The position numbers and the translations under genes are program-made. From assembly GCF_014649835.1 (NCBI RefSeq), contig NZ_BMTU01000013.1, positions 124,001 to 188,000 on the forward strand: DNA of 64,000 nt, read 5' to 3'. Positions 9,086-18,063 of the stretch are shown here, in pieces (within the stretch, counting starts at the first letter, position 1; each line of letters begins with the position of its first letter). The notes under the pieces were generated by a model. That model saw only the letters and a program-made list of their open reading frames with translations, ran no database searches and had not been told where the DNA came from. This DNA comes from Streptomyces pilosus. Its GTDB lineage: Bacteria > Actinomycetota > Actinomycetes > Streptomycetales > Streptomycetaceae.

Positions 9086-9757
9086 TCAGTCCACCGGAGC
9101 CGCCCGGTCCAGGAGCCCCGTCCTCGCGGCCAGCGCCGCCGCCTCCAGCCGCGACCCCACGCCCAGTTTCATCAGCACCCGCTGCACGTGCGTACGGGCC
9201 GTGGACGGCGCGATGCCCATCCCCGCCGCGATCAGCCGGGTGTCCTCCCCGTCCGCGACCCGCACCAGCACCTCCACCTCCCGCGGCGTCAGCATCTGCA
9301 GCAGCCGCGCACCCTCGTCGTCCGGCTGCGCCGCGGGATTCAGCAGCTCACCGAAGGCCCCCTGCAGCAACTGCGGCGCCACCGCCGCCTCTCCCGCCCG
9401 CGCCTTCATGATCGCCCGCTCGACGCCCTCGATCCGCTCGTCGTGCCGCACGTATCCCGACGCCCCCGCCGCGAACGCCGCCGCGATCCCCCGCGGCGAC
9501 GGCACCGGCCCCAGCACGACCACCGCCACCGCCGGCCGCTCCCGCTTGATCTTCACCACCGGGTCGAACGTCCCGGGTTCGGCCGGCGCCGCCGTCCCCA
9601 GCAGGCACACCTCCGGCGCCCGGCCGATCACCAGATCCGCCGCCCCCGCGGCCGGCGCCGCCGCGGCCAGCACCCGGTGCCCCCGCAGCTTCAGCGCCGA
9701 GGCCAACGCCTCGGCGAGCAGCCGGTGGTCGTCGACCACCATCAACCGCACACCCAT
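9086..9757 (-). CDS. NarL/LuxR-type regulator with degenerate receiver
   Basis: The protein has 223 residues, a normal NarL-type length. The C-terminal LuxR HTH is intact (LTPREVEVLVRVADGEDTRL, STARTHVQRVLMKLG). The receiver begins normally (VVDDHRLLAEAL), but the acceptor position is Gly (VCLLGTAAP instead of LLD), the Thr/Ser position is Gly (VVVLGPV), and the conserved Lys is replaced (GASGYVRHDE). It therefore cannot be phosphorylated in the usual way and is an atypical orphan regulator. The start is ATG 9757 with a weak G-rich Shine-Dalgarno sequence. The upstream PQQ gene is separated from it by a strong terminator. Confidence 0.88.
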   Translation of the reverse strand: MGVRLMVVDDHRLLAEALASALKLRGHRVLAAAAPAAGAADLVIGRAPEVCLLGTAAPAEPGTFDPVVKIKRERPAVAVVVLGPVPSPRGIAAAFAAGASGYVRHDERIEGVERAIMKARAGEAAVAPQLLQGAFGELLNPAAQPDDEGARLLQMLTPREVEVLVRVADGEDTRLIAAGMGIAPSTARTHVQRVLMKLGVGSRLEAAALAARTGLLDRAAPVD

Positions 9758-9915
9758 CGAACGACCAACCCCCCACGACAGCGCCCCCCGGAGCCCCGGA
9801 TGCCCCCGGAAGCTACACGCTTGTTCGACGTTGTGCTCCCCCTACCGGCGAGAATCGCCCCGGATCACCGAAAATCTCGTGTTCGGTGGCGATGGGCCCC
9901 TGATGAGCGGTACGC

Positions 9916-9951
9916 GTGCGGCCCCGCCCCTGAGCAGGGGCGGGGCCGCAC
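9916..9951 (-). terminator. strong intrinsic terminator after the PQQ-repeat gene
   Basis: A perfect 15-bp stem, GTGCGGCCCCGCCCC (9916-9930) and its complement (9937-9951), closes a 6-nt loop. It lies 30 bp beyond the stop at 9981 and isolates the regulator gene downstream. Confidence 0.85.
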
Positions 9952-9980
9952 GTTCCGACACGACCGAACAGGCTCGGTGA

Positions 9981-11960
9981 TCAGCCCGTTCCGAACGCGA
10001 TCACCAGGTACTCCTTGTCCTTCGTCGTGAAGTCACTGGCGAACACCTTGGACATGTACAGACCGCCCTGCGAGTAGAGGATCTCCGCGGACGTCGGCGA
10101 CATCCGCGTCTCGACACTGCGCACGGCGTCCGTCGCCGGGTTCTCCATCAGCACCGTCTGCTTGAAGGTGCCCCCGTCGATGCTGACGATCTGCCCGCCC
10201 TTGTCGTAGGGGGGACGCTTGTAGGCGATCACGTTGCCGCCGTCCATCCGCAGCGGCACCAGGTCGTACCCGTCACCCGCGTCGGCCCGCTGACCGGTCT
10301 GCTTGCCGGTCGTCAGGTCGAAGGCCACGATCTCGTTGGTCTGGACGTACGACTCGCCGCCGCCCTCGTGCTCCTCGGTCGCGATGTAGAGCCTGTCGTT
10401 GCCGACCGCCAGCGCGCTGCAGTCCTCCAGCCGGTAGATGGCGTCGCAGCGGGCCGCGAAGTCCTCGCCGGGCGCGGAGATGCGCGTGCGGAGCTTGCCG
10501 GTCTTGTTGTCGATGGAGAAGAAGTCCGAGATGCCGCTGCCGTCACCGGCGGAGTCACCGACGTCGGCGGCCACGACCAGCGGGTCGGTGGACACGACGG
10601 CGGCGTAGTCGATGCCCTCGTCCATCTTGTACTCGCTGACGACGTTGCCCGTCTTCGGGTCGACCGTCTGGATGTGCAGCTGCCGCTGGTCGTACGAGCC
10701 GCACTTGCGGACCGCGACCAGCTTCGCGCCGCCGCCGTACCCGGAGTCGAAGCAGGCGTCGGACGTCTTGGGCGCCCACAGCTGCTTGCCGGTGGCGACG
10801 TCCCAGGCGGCGCCTCCGCTGGTGCTGCCGGCGGCGACGGTCGGACCGCTGAGGGTGACGTTGTTGAAGTTGATCGGCATCGTGCCGGACTTGGCGTTCT
10901 TGGACCAGAGCTGCTTGCCCGACTCCAGGTCGATCAGCGTGACCTGGGTGCAGGACTGCGGGTTCTCCTTGGTCGGCATCTGCGCCTTGTGGACGATCGC
11001 CGTCTTGTTGTCCTCGGTGACGTGGGCGGTGGCACTGCACACGGGGCCGGGAAGGGCGAGCGTCCACTTCTCGGTGCCCTTGGCGCGGTCGTAGCCGACG
11101 ACCTCGGCGATGCCGCTCTTGGCGTACACCGAGTCGGTCAGCCAGGAGCCGGACGTGGTGACGGTCGAGACGCCCGCGGGGGTCTTCGGCGCGGGCACCT
11201 GGAACAGCACCTTGGAGCCGGTGTCGGCCGGGGCCTTCTCCTTGGCCTCGCCGCCGGCGGAGGAGCCTCCGGAGCCGTCCCCGCCCTCGCCGTTCTTCTC
11301 TTCCTTGCCGTCGCCGCCGTTCGCGGTGGTCTTCTTGTCGTCGTCCTTGCCGGACGAGGCGTACCAGACCCCGCCGCCGACGATCAGCGCGATGGCCACG
11401 ACCGCGGAGACGATGATGGCCAGCTGCGCGTTGATCTTCCGTCCGCCACCGGGCTGCGGCTGCGGCTGCATGGGCATGGTCGGCGGCTGCGGATACCCGT
11501 ATCCCTGCTGTCCGTAGCCCGGCTGTCCGTAGACACCCGGCTGCGGGTGCCCGTAGGCCCCGGGCTGCTGGGGCTGCGGCTGCCCGTACGGTCCGGGCTG
11601 CTGCGGCTGCCCGTACGGTCCGGGCTGCTGGCCCGGGTATCCGTACCCGGCGGCCGGCGGCTGCTGCGGGTACCCGTACCCGGGCTGCGGGGCCGCCGGG
11701 GGCGCGGCCGGCGGGGGCGTCCCCGGAGCCTGCGGATATCCGTACCCGGGCTGCGGGGCCTTGTTCAGGTCCGGCCCGCCGGGCCCGCCCGCGGCCGCGG
11801 GCGGCTGCGGTGCGGGCGACGGCCGGTCGGCGGGCTCCTGCGCGGGCGGCTGCGCCGACTGCTGCGAAGGCTCCTGCGACGGCTCCTTCGGGGGCTCCTG
11901 CGGCGGCCCGAACCCGGGCTTCTGCGGGGGCTGGTTGGGCGGCGGGGGCGGCTGGGTCAT
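9981..11960 (-). CDS. membrane-anchored PQQ-like beta-propeller protein (copy A)
   Basis: The protein has 659 residues. The first 150 or so are cytoplasmic, Pro/Gln/Gly-rich and repetitive (units like GPYGQPQQP, GYGYPQ). One transmembrane helix follows (AQLAIIVSAVVAIALIVGGG, near residue 180), then an acidic linker. The extracellular part is a PQQ-type propeller with repeats such as VATGKQLWAP, LESGKQLWSK and GTEKWTLALP. These repeats form WD-like blades and usually act as scaffolds or sensors rather than as quinoenzymes. It lies 64 bp downstream of a paralogue on the same strand, so tandem duplication is likely. The function is unknown. Confidence 0.85.
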   Translation of the reverse strand: MTQPPPPPNQPPQKPGFGPPQEPPKEPSQEPSQQSAQPPAQEPADRPSPAPQPPAAAGGPGGPDLNKAPQPGYGYPQAPGTPPPAAPPAAPQPGYGYPQQPPAAGYGYPGQQPGPYGQPQQPGPYGQPQPQQPGAYGHPQPGVYGQPGYGQQGYGYPQPPTMPMQPQPQPGGGRKINAQLAIIVSAVVAIALIVGGGVWYASSGKDDDKKTTANGGDGKEEKNGEGGDGSGGSSAGGEAKEKAPADTGSKVLFQVPAPKTPAGVSTVTTSGSWLTDSVYAKSGIAEVVGYDRAKGTEKWTLALPGPVCSATAHVTEDNKTAIVHKAQMPTKENPQSCTQVTLIDLESGKQLWSKNAKSGTMPINFNNVTLSGPTVAAGSTSGGAAWDVATGKQLWAPKTSDACFDSGYGGGAKLVAVRKCGSYDQRQLHIQTVDPKTGNVVSEYKMDEGIDYAAVVSTDPLVVAADVGDSAGDGSGISDFFSIDNKTGKLRTRISAPGEDFAARCDAIYRLEDCSALAVGNDRLYIATEEHEGGGESYVQTNEIVAFDLTTGKQTGQRADAGDGYDLVPLRMDGGNVIAYKRPPYDKGGQIVSIDGGTFKQTVLMENPATDAVRSVETRMSPTSAEILYSQGGLYMSKVFASDFTTKDKEYLVIAFGTG

Positions 11961-12024
11961 GACGTGGGTACCTCGGGGAGGGGGAAGGGGACGGCGGGCG
12001 GCGGGAAAGTGACGCGTGCGGCTC

Positions 12025-13764
12025 TCACTTGCCGTAGGCGAGCATCAACTTCTCCTTCGTGTCGTCATTCCCGGTCAGCCGGGTGGTGGAGAGGTAGAAG
12101 CGCCCGTCGACCCAGTCGATGTCCTTGCTGAAGAAGCCGTTCTCGATGTCGGCGACACCTTGCGGGTTCTGCATCAGCTTGGCCGGCTTGTGGCTGCTGC
12201 CGGTGACGGGGAGGGCGACGACCTGGCCGCCCGCGTTGTACGAGGGCTCGACGTAGGCGATGAGCCGGCCGCCCTCGACCTTCATCGGCACCATCGTCTC
12301 CTGGGCCGGGGAGGACTCGCGCCACCGCTCCTTGCCGTCGGCGAGGGAGATCGCGACGATCTCGTTGGCTCCGGTGGTGGCCTCGGTGGGCAGGTAGAGG
12401 GTGTCGCCGGCGACGACGACGCCCTGGCAGCCCTGGAGGTCACGGGCGAGGACGGCCCAGCCGCAGCCGGGGTCGAACTTCTCGTCGACCGAGACCTGTG
12501 AGCGCAGCGTGCCGGCGGCGGTGAAGGCGGCGATGTTCCAGGCCTTCTTGTCGCCGTCCTCCTCCTTGGTCGCGTAGACCACGAGCGGGTCGACGGAGTA
12601 GGCCCGCTCGACCCTCCAGCCCTTCCCGTACGCGTAGGTCCACTTGACCTTGCCGGTCCTGGGGTCGAGTTCGCGGACCTCGTCGTGCGCGTTGTCGCCG
12701 CCGACGCCGCAGGAGGCGACCTGGATCAGCCGCTGACCGCCCGCGAAGGCGGAGGGGAAGCAGGGGGCGTCGCCGTACTTCTTGGCGTCGAACAGCTTCT
12801 TGCCGGTGGTCACGTCGTACGCCGTGCCGGACTGGGAGCGGCCCACCATCAGCGTGTTGCCGGCGAGGGACAGCTCGATGGAGATCGCGGAGTCGAACAG
12901 GTCGCCGTCGGCGACCTGCGCCTGCCAGCCCTTCTGGCCGGTGTCGAGGTCGACGAGCTGGAGCTGGTTGCACTTGGCGCGGTCGCTCTTGCCGCTCTTG
13001 TAGGCGACGACGACCTTGTCGTCGGCCGTCTTCTGCGACGTGACCGAGCAGATCTCCTGCGGGAAGGCGATGGTCTCCCAGGCGGGCTTGCCGTCCGCGA
13101 CGTTGTACGCGGAGAGCTCCTTGTAGGCGGCCTTCACCGCGGTCTTGCCGGTGACCCACATGCCGGGGGCGTCGGCGCCGCTGCCGGGGGCGTCGGGCGC
13201 CTCCTTGTACCAGAGCACCTTCGACTCGCCCGCCCGGCGGCCCTCGTTGAGGTCCCCGGTGTCCTCGCCGCCGTCACCGCTGCCGTCGCCCGGGTTGACC
13301 GGGGCGCCGCCGGACTCGCCCGGCTCGGGGTCGCCGGTCTGCTTGGCGACGGGCTTCTTGTCCTTCCCGCCGTCGTCCGCGGAGACGGCGTAGACGGTGC
13401 CGCCGATCACGAGCAGCGCGGCCACCGCGGCACCGACGACGAGGGCGGGCTTGCCCTTGAAGGGGTTGCGGGAGCCGCCGGGCGGGGTGCCGGGCGCCCC
13501 GGGGAACTGCGGCTGCGGGTAGCCGTATCCGGGCTGCCCGTACGGGCCCGGCTGCTGCGGCTGACCGTACGGGCCGGAGGTGTAGGGGCCGGGCGCGTAG
13601 GGGCCCGGCTGCGCCGGAGGCTGCTGCGGGTACCCGTATCCGGGCTGCGGAGCGCCGGCCGGGGGCGGCGGTGGCGTCTGCGGAGCCCCGAACCCACCGC
13701 CGGGCGGCGGATCCTGCGGCGGGCCGAAACCGCCCTGGGGCGACTGGTCGGGCGGCTGAGACAT
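12025..13764 (-). CDS. membrane-anchored PQQ-like beta-propeller protein (copy B)
   Basis: This 579-residue paralogue of the following gene has the same layout. A Pro/Gly/Gln/Tyr-rich N-terminal tail (about 100 residues) precedes a single helix (ALVVGAAVAALLVIGGTVYAV) and an acidic Gly-rich linker. The propeller has repeats such as VTTGKKLFDA, DTGQKGWQAQ and DGKERWRESS. Cysteine pairs in the propeller suggest an extracellular oxidised domain. The Pro-rich cytoplasmic tail could bind partners or crowd at the membrane. It is first in the pair, has a recognisable promoter upstream, and GGGGGAAC lies before its ATG. Biochemical function is unknown. Confidence 0.85.
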   Translation of the reverse strand: MSQPPDQSPQGGFGPPQDPPPGGGFGAPQTPPPPPAGAPQPGYGYPQQPPAQPGPYAPGPYTSGPYGQPQQPGPYGQPGYGYPQPQFPGAPGTPPGGSRNPFKGKPALVVGAAVAALLVIGGTVYAVSADDGGKDKKPVAKQTGDPEPGESGGAPVNPGDGSGDGGEDTGDLNEGRRAGESKVLWYKEAPDAPGSGADAPGMWVTGKTAVKAAYKELSAYNVADGKPAWETIAFPQEICSVTSQKTADDKVVVAYKSGKSDRAKCNQLQLVDLDTGQKGWQAQVADGDLFDSAISIELSLAGNTLMVGRSQSGTAYDVTTGKKLFDAKKYGDAPCFPSAFAGGQRLIQVASCGVGGDNAHDEVRELDPRTGKVKWTYAYGKGWRVERAYSVDPLVVYATKEEDGDKKAWNIAAFTAAGTLRSQVSVDEKFDPGCGWAVLARDLQGCQGVVVAGDTLYLPTEATTGANEIVAISLADGKERWRESSPAQETMVPMKVEGGRLIAYVEPSYNAGGQVVALPVTGSSHKPAKLMQNPQGVADIENGFFSKDIDWVDGRFYLSTTRLTGNDDTKEKLMLAYGK

Positions 13765-13789
13765 CAGCGCGTTCCCCCTTACTCACTGA

Positions 13790-13819
13790 TTTTTAGCCAC
13801 GCCCTGAGGTGTGGGTGAA
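13790..13819 (-). promoter_or_regulatory. predicted sigma-70-type promoter of the PQQ pair
   Basis: On the minus strand a -35-like TTCACC (13814-13819) and a -10-like TAAAAA (13790-13795) are separated by 18 bp. The -10 lies 25 bp before the ATG of copy B. This is a prediction from sequence only. Confidence 0.5.
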
Positions 13820-13991
13820 CCCCGAGCCGTCTTCATACGTTTCTCGGACTGGCCCTTTGTATCACCCGGTACCGACAGGCCACCGGGCCGTATCCGCCCC
13901 TGTTCCCAAGGGAGGACCGGCCCGTGATGCCTCTGTTACGCGCCTTCACGCCCCCTTCACGCCACGCGCGCCCCCGCCCGTGTCGTCCGGT

Positions 13992-15815
13992 TCAGGCGTC
14001 CTCCGCCAATTCCAGCCAGCGCGACTCCAGTTCGTCCCGCTGACCGGACAGCTCCCGCAGTTCGGCGTCCAGTTCGGCCACTTTCGCGAAGTCGGTGGCG
14101 TTCTCGGCGATGGCGGCGTGCAGCTTGCTCTCCTTCTCGGAGATCTTGTCGAGTTGGCGCTCGACCTTCTGCAGTTCCTTCTTGGCGGCGCGCTGGTCGG
14201 CGGCGCTCCGCTCCGGGGCGGAGCCCTGCGCCGGGGCGGCCGGCGCGGCCGCCGCCGCGGTGGCGGCGGCGGTGGCCTCCTCCATCCGCTTGCGGCGCTC
14301 CAGGTACTCGTCGATGCCGCGCGGCAGCATCCGCAGGGCGCTGTCCCCGAGCAGGGCGAAGACACGGTCGGTGGTGCGCTCGACGAAGAACCGGTCGTGG
14401 GAGATGACGATCATGGAGCCCGGCCAGCCGTCGAGGACGTCCTCGAGCTGGGTGAGGGTCTCGATGTCGAGGTCGTTGGTGGGCTCGTCGAGGAAGAGCA
14501 CGTTGGGCTCGTCCATGAGCAGCCGCAGCAGCTGCAGCCGCCGCCGCTCACCGCCGGAGAGGTCGCCCACCGGCGTCCACTGCTTGTCCTTGTTGAACCC
14601 GAAGGTCTCGCACAGCTGGCCGGCCGTCATCTCGCGTCCCTTGCCGAGGTCGACGCGCTCCCGCACCGCCTGCACGGCCTGGAGCACCCGCCAGGTGGGG
14701 TCGAGTTCGGCGACCTCCTGGGACAGGTAGGCGAGCTTGACGGTCTTGCCGACGCGGACGCTGCCGCCCGCGGGCTGCACCTCGCCCTCGCTCCGCGCGG
14801 CGTCCGCCAGCGCCCGCAGCAGGGACGTCTTCCCTGCGCCGTTGACCCCCACCAGGCCGATCCGGTCGCCGGGACCGAGCTGCCAGGTGACGTGCCGCAG
14901 CAGCACCTTGGGCCCGGCCTGGACGGTGACGTCCTCCAGGTCGAACACGGTCTTGCCGAGCCGGGAGGAGGCGAACTTCATCAGCTCGCTGCTGTCGCGC
15001 GGCGGCGGCACGTCCTTGATCAGTTCGTTGGCGGCCTCCACGCGGAACCGCGGCTTGGACGTCCGTGCGGGGGCGCCGCGCCGCAGCCAGGCCAGCTCCT
15101 TGCGGACCAGGTTCTGCCGCTTGGTCTCCTCGGTGGCCGCGATCCGCTCGCGCTCGGCGCGGGCGAAGACGTAGTCGGAGTAGCCGCCCTCGTACTCGTG
15201 GACGTCACCGCGCTGCACGTCCCACATGCGGGTGCAGACCTGGTCGAGGAACCAGCGGTCGTGGGTGACGCAGACCAGCGCGGAGCGGCGTTCGCGCAGG
15301 TGCCGGGCGAGCCAGGAGATGCCCTCGACGTCGAGGTGGTTGGTCGGCTCGTCGAGCACGATCAGGTCCTGCTCCTCGATGAGCAGCTTGGCGAGCGCGA
15401 TCCGCCGCCGCTCACCGCCGGAGAGCGGTCCGATGACGGTGTCCAGGCCCTTGGGGAATCCGGGCAGGTCGAGCCCGCCGAACAGCCCGGTCAGCACGTC
15501 CCTGACCTTGGCGTTCCCGGCCCACTCGTGGTCGGCCATGTCCCCGATGACCTCGTGCCGGACGGTCGCCTCCGGGTCGAGGGAGTCGTGCTGGGTGAGC
15601 ACCCCGAGCCTGAGCCCGCCGGAGTGCGTCACCCGCCCGGTGTCCGCTTCCTCCAGCTTGGCGAGCACCCGGATGAGGGTGGTCTTGCCGTCCCCGTTGC
15701 GCCCCACGACCCCGATCCGGTCCCCCTCGGAGACGCCGAGGGAGATCCCGTCGAGCAACGCCCGCGTGCCGTACACCTTGCCGACGTTCTCGACATTGAC
15801 CAGATTGACGGCCAT
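13992..15815 (-). CDS. ABC-F family ATPase (Uup/EttA-like)
   Basis: The protein has 607 residues with two ABC cassettes and no membrane domain. Walker A motifs are GRNGDGKTTL and GVNGAGKTSLL. Signatures are LSGGERRRIALAKLL and LSGGERRRLQLLRLL. Walker B motifs are LIVLDEPTNHLD and VLFLDEPTNDLD. The linker between cassettes carries the ABC-F PtIM-like charged helix (RKELAWLRRGAPARTSKPR). After an Ala-rich stretch, the last 70 residues form a charged coiled coil, as in Uup. Such proteins act on ribosomes, as translation factors or antibiotic-resistance factors. The C-terminal coiled coil favours a housekeeping Uup-like role. ATG 15815 follows AGGAG. Confidence 0.9.
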   Translation of the reverse strand: MAVNLVNVENVGKVYGTRALLDGISLGVSEGDRIGVVGRNGDGKTTLIRVLAKLEEADTGRVTHSGGLRLGVLTQHDSLDPEATVRHEVIGDMADHEWAGNAKVRDVLTGLFGGLDLPGFPKGLDTVIGPLSGGERRRIALAKLLIEEQDLIVLDEPTNHLDVEGISWLARHLRERRSALVCVTHDRWFLDQVCTRMWDVQRGDVHEYEGGYSDYVFARAERERIAATEETKRQNLVRKELAWLRRGAPARTSKPRFRVEAANELIKDVPPPRDSSELMKFASSRLGKTVFDLEDVTVQAGPKVLLRHVTWQLGPGDRIGLVGVNGAGKTSLLRALADAARSEGEVQPAGGSVRVGKTVKLAYLSQEVAELDPTWRVLQAVQAVRERVDLGKGREMTAGQLCETFGFNKDKQWTPVGDLSGGERRRLQLLRLLMDEPNVLFLDEPTNDLDIETLTQLEDVLDGWPGSMIVISHDRFFVERTTDRVFALLGDSALRMLPRGIDEYLERRKRMEEATAAATAAAAAPAAPAQGSAPERSAADQRAAKKELQKVERQLDKISEKESKLHAAIAENATDFAKVAELDAELRELSGQRDELESRWLELAEDA

Positions 15816-16033
15816 TTTTCTCCTGCCCGGTGGATCGATCAGCTTTCAAGCGTAGGGCCTGCCGGCGGCGGCCCGACGCGCCGGGAGATCGCCACCCTCC
15901 GTGATGACGTGATCGGAAACGGACGGCTGCGGAGCGCTGTGCACATGGGCCGGCACCGCGACCGGATCAAGGTCGACAAGCCTCCCGCCATCTCCATCGG
16001 CCTCGGCCCGGTCGAGACGCGGTCCTGAGCGCC
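15816..16033. other. 218-bp intergenic region between ispE and the ABC-F gene
   Basis: I see no gene here. It must contain the promoter of the ABC-F gene and the end of the ispE transcript. No convincing hairpin terminator or operator was found. Confidence 0.4.
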
Positions 16034-16930
16034 TCAGAGGACCGTCGCACCCGGCACCGGGCCCGCCGCCGTACGCACCGTGCGGCAGGTTCCCGATTCC
16101 CGCAGCGCCCCCGCGATCCCCTCGGCCGCCTCCGCGTCCCGGGCGAGGAACGCCGTCGTCGGGCCCGATCCCGACACCAGCGCGGTCAGGGCTCCCGCCG
16201 CCCGCCCCGCCGCCAGCGTGTCCGCCAGTTCGGGGAAGAGGGAGAGCGCCGCCGGCTGGAGGTCGTTGGAGACGGTGGCGGCGAGCGCGTCCGGGTCGCC
16301 CTTGGCGAGCGCGTCGAGCAGGTCCCGCGAGGCCACGGGGGCCGGGACCTCCCGCCCTTCCGCCAGCCGGTCGAACTCCCGGAACACCGCCGGTGTGGAC
16401 AGTCCCCGCGAGGCCATCGCGAACACCCAGTGGAAGGTGCCGCCAGCCTCCAGCCCCGTCAGCCGCTCGCCCCGGCCGGTGCCGAGCGCGGTCCCGCCCA
16501 CCAGGCTGAACGGCACGTCGCTGCCCAGCTCGGCGCAGATGTCGAGCAGTTCCTCGCGCGAGGCGCCGGTGCCCCACAGCGCGTCGCAGGCCAGCAGCGC
16601 GCCCGCGCCGTCCGCGCTGCCGCCCGCCATGCCGCCGGCGACCGGGATGTCCTTGGCGATGTGCAGGTGGACGTCCGCGTCACGGCCGTGGCGTGCGCCG
16701 AGCAGCAGGGCGGCGCGGGCGGCGAGGTTCGTCCGGTCCAGCGGGACCTGCCCGGCGTCCGGGCCCGCGCAGGTGATCCGCAGCCCGTCCGGCGACGGGG
16801 TGGCGGTGACCTCGTCGTACAGGCCGACCGCGAGGAAGACGTTGGCCAGGTCGTGGAAGCCGTCGGGCCGGGCGGCGCCGACCGCGAGCTGCACGTTGAC
16901 CTTGGCGGGGACGCGGACGGTGACGCTCAC
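16034..16930 (-). CDS. ispE: 4-diphosphocytidyl-2-C-methyl-D-erythritol kinase
   Basis: This GHMP kinase of the MEP pathway to isopentenyl diphosphate has 298 residues. It starts SVTVRVPAKVNVQLAVGAAR, the IspE N-terminus. The ATP-binding glycine loop is PVAGGMAGGSADGAGAL (near residues 98-114), and the third motif is ALVSGSGPTTAFL. The GTG at 16930 overlaps the rsmA stop (GTGA, 4 nt), so the two are translationally coupled. The rsmA-ispE pairing is widely conserved in Actinobacteria. Confidence 0.95.
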   Translation of the reverse strand: MSVTVRVPAKVNVQLAVGAARPDGFHDLANVFLAVGLYDEVTATPSPDGLRITCAGPDAGQVPLDRTNLAARAALLLGARHGRDADVHLHIAKDIPVAGGMAGGSADGAGALLACDALWGTGASREELLDICAELGSDVPFSLVGGTALGTGRGERLTGLEAGGTFHWVFAMASRGLSTPAVFREFDRLAEGREVPAPVASRDLLDALAKGDPDALAATVSNDLQPAALSLFPELADTLAAGRAAGALTALVSGSGPTTAFLARDAEAAEGIAGALRESGTCRTVRTAAGPVPGATVL

Positions 16931-17808
16931 TGCTGCACCGGCTCCTTGTTCTGGGCGTTCTCGGCGATGCGCGCGAACTCCTCCACGGTGAGGGACTCGC
17001 CGCGGGCCTGCGGCGACACCCCGGCGGCGACGAGTGCGGCCTCCGCGGCGGCGGCCGATCCGGCCCAGCCGGCGAGCGCGGCCCGCAGGGTCTTGCGGCG
17101 CTGGGCGAAGGCCGCGTCGACGACGGCGAACACCTCGCGCCGGGAGGCACCGGTCTTCAGCGGCTCCGCGCGGCGCACCAGCGACACCAGCCCGCTGTCG
17201 ACGTTCGGCGCGGGCCAGAACACGTTCCGGCCGATGGCGCCGGCCCGCTTGACCTCCGCGTACCAGTTGGCCTTGACGGAGGGGACGCCGTACACCTTCG
17301 AGCCGGGTGCGGCGGCGAGTCGGTCGGCGACCTCCGCCTGGACCATGACGAGGGTGCGTTCGATGGTGGGGAAGTGCTCCAGCATGTGCAGCAGCACCGG
17401 CACGGCCACGTTGTAGGGGAGGTTCGCCACCAGCGCGGTCGGGGCGGGTCCCGGCAGCTCGGTGACGTGCATCGCGTCGGAGTGCACCAGCGCGAACCGC
17501 TCGGCGCGGCCGGGCATGCGGGCGGCGACCGTCGCGGGCAGCGCGGCGGCGAGGACGTCGTCGATCTCCACGGCGGTGACCCGGTCGGCGGCCTCCAGCA
17601 GGGCCAGCGTCAGCGAGCCGAGCCCGGGGCCGACCTCGACGACCACGTCGTCGGGGCGGACCCCGGCGGTGCGGACGATACGGCGCACCGTGTTGGCGTC
17701 GATGACGAAGTTCTGGCCGCGCTGCTTGGTGGGCCGCACGCCGAGGGCGTCCGCCAGTTCGCGGACGTCGGCGGGGCCCAGGAGGGCGTCGGGGGTGGGG
17801 CTGGTCAC
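16927..17808 (-). CDS. rsmA: 16S rRNA (adenine1518-N6/adenine1519-N6)-dimethyltransferase
   Basis: It dimethylates two adjacent adenines near the 3' end of 16S rRNA. Loss of this enzyme class confers kasugamycin resistance. The protein has 293 residues. Motif X is KQRGQNFVIDANTVRRIV, the SAM loop is VVEVGPGLGSLTLALLE, and the catalytic motif IV is NLPYNVAVPVLLHML. The GTG at 17808 was chosen because longer extensions are low-complexity. A -10-like TACCCT ends 6 nt before the GTG and no Shine-Dalgarno sequence is visible, so a leaderless transcript is likely. Confidence 0.95.
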   Translation of the reverse strand: MTSPTPDALLGPADVRELADALGVRPTKQRGQNFVIDANTVRRIVRTAGVRPDDVVVEVGPGLGSLTLALLEAADRVTAVEIDDVLAAALPATVAARMPGRAERFALVHSDAMHVTELPGPAPTALVANLPYNVAVPVLLHMLEHFPTIERTLVMVQAEVADRLAAAPGSKVYGVPSVKANWYAEVKRAGAIGRNVFWPAPNVDSGLVSLVRRAEPLKTGASRREVFAVVDAAFAQRRKTLRAALAGWAGSAAAAEAALVAAGVSPQARGESLTVEEFARIAENAQNKEPVQQ

Positions 17809-18063
17809 GGGACAAGGGTACGGGGCGGCACGGCCGCCCCGATCACCCCGGCGACCGCGGTCCGGGTCACCCCCGCTGCCGCGGTCCGGGTCGGCCCCGG
17901 GGTGCGGCATGTGTCCTCGTACGTCTCGAACCGCAGGGTGCTGCTCACGCCGACCCGTTCCAGGGCCGGCCACGGGGTCCCGATCGGGCTCCCGGAACCC
18001 GGTCGGGCGCCGGTCGCTCTCCCGGGCGACACGACCACGGAACGTGCGCGGCCCTCCCGGGGG
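17809..18063. other. rsmA-tatD gap lacking the usual rpf gene
   Basis: In many Actinobacteria, including S. coelicolor and mycobacteria, a resuscitation-promoting-factor gene with DUF348/G5 domains lies between tatD and rsmA. Here the gap is 255 bp and holds no such gene. A 77-codon open frame on the minus strand (17805-18038) overlaps the rsmA start and includes a less biased segment (VGVSSTLRFETYEDT). It could be a remnant of a lost reading frame, but I cannot confirm homology. Confidence 0.45.

Noticed and set aside
13809..16028. Open frame of about 739 codons on the plus strand opposite the ABC-F gene
   Set aside because: The minus strand has two complete ABC cassettes with all motifs. 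The plus frame shows no motif and is a shadow.
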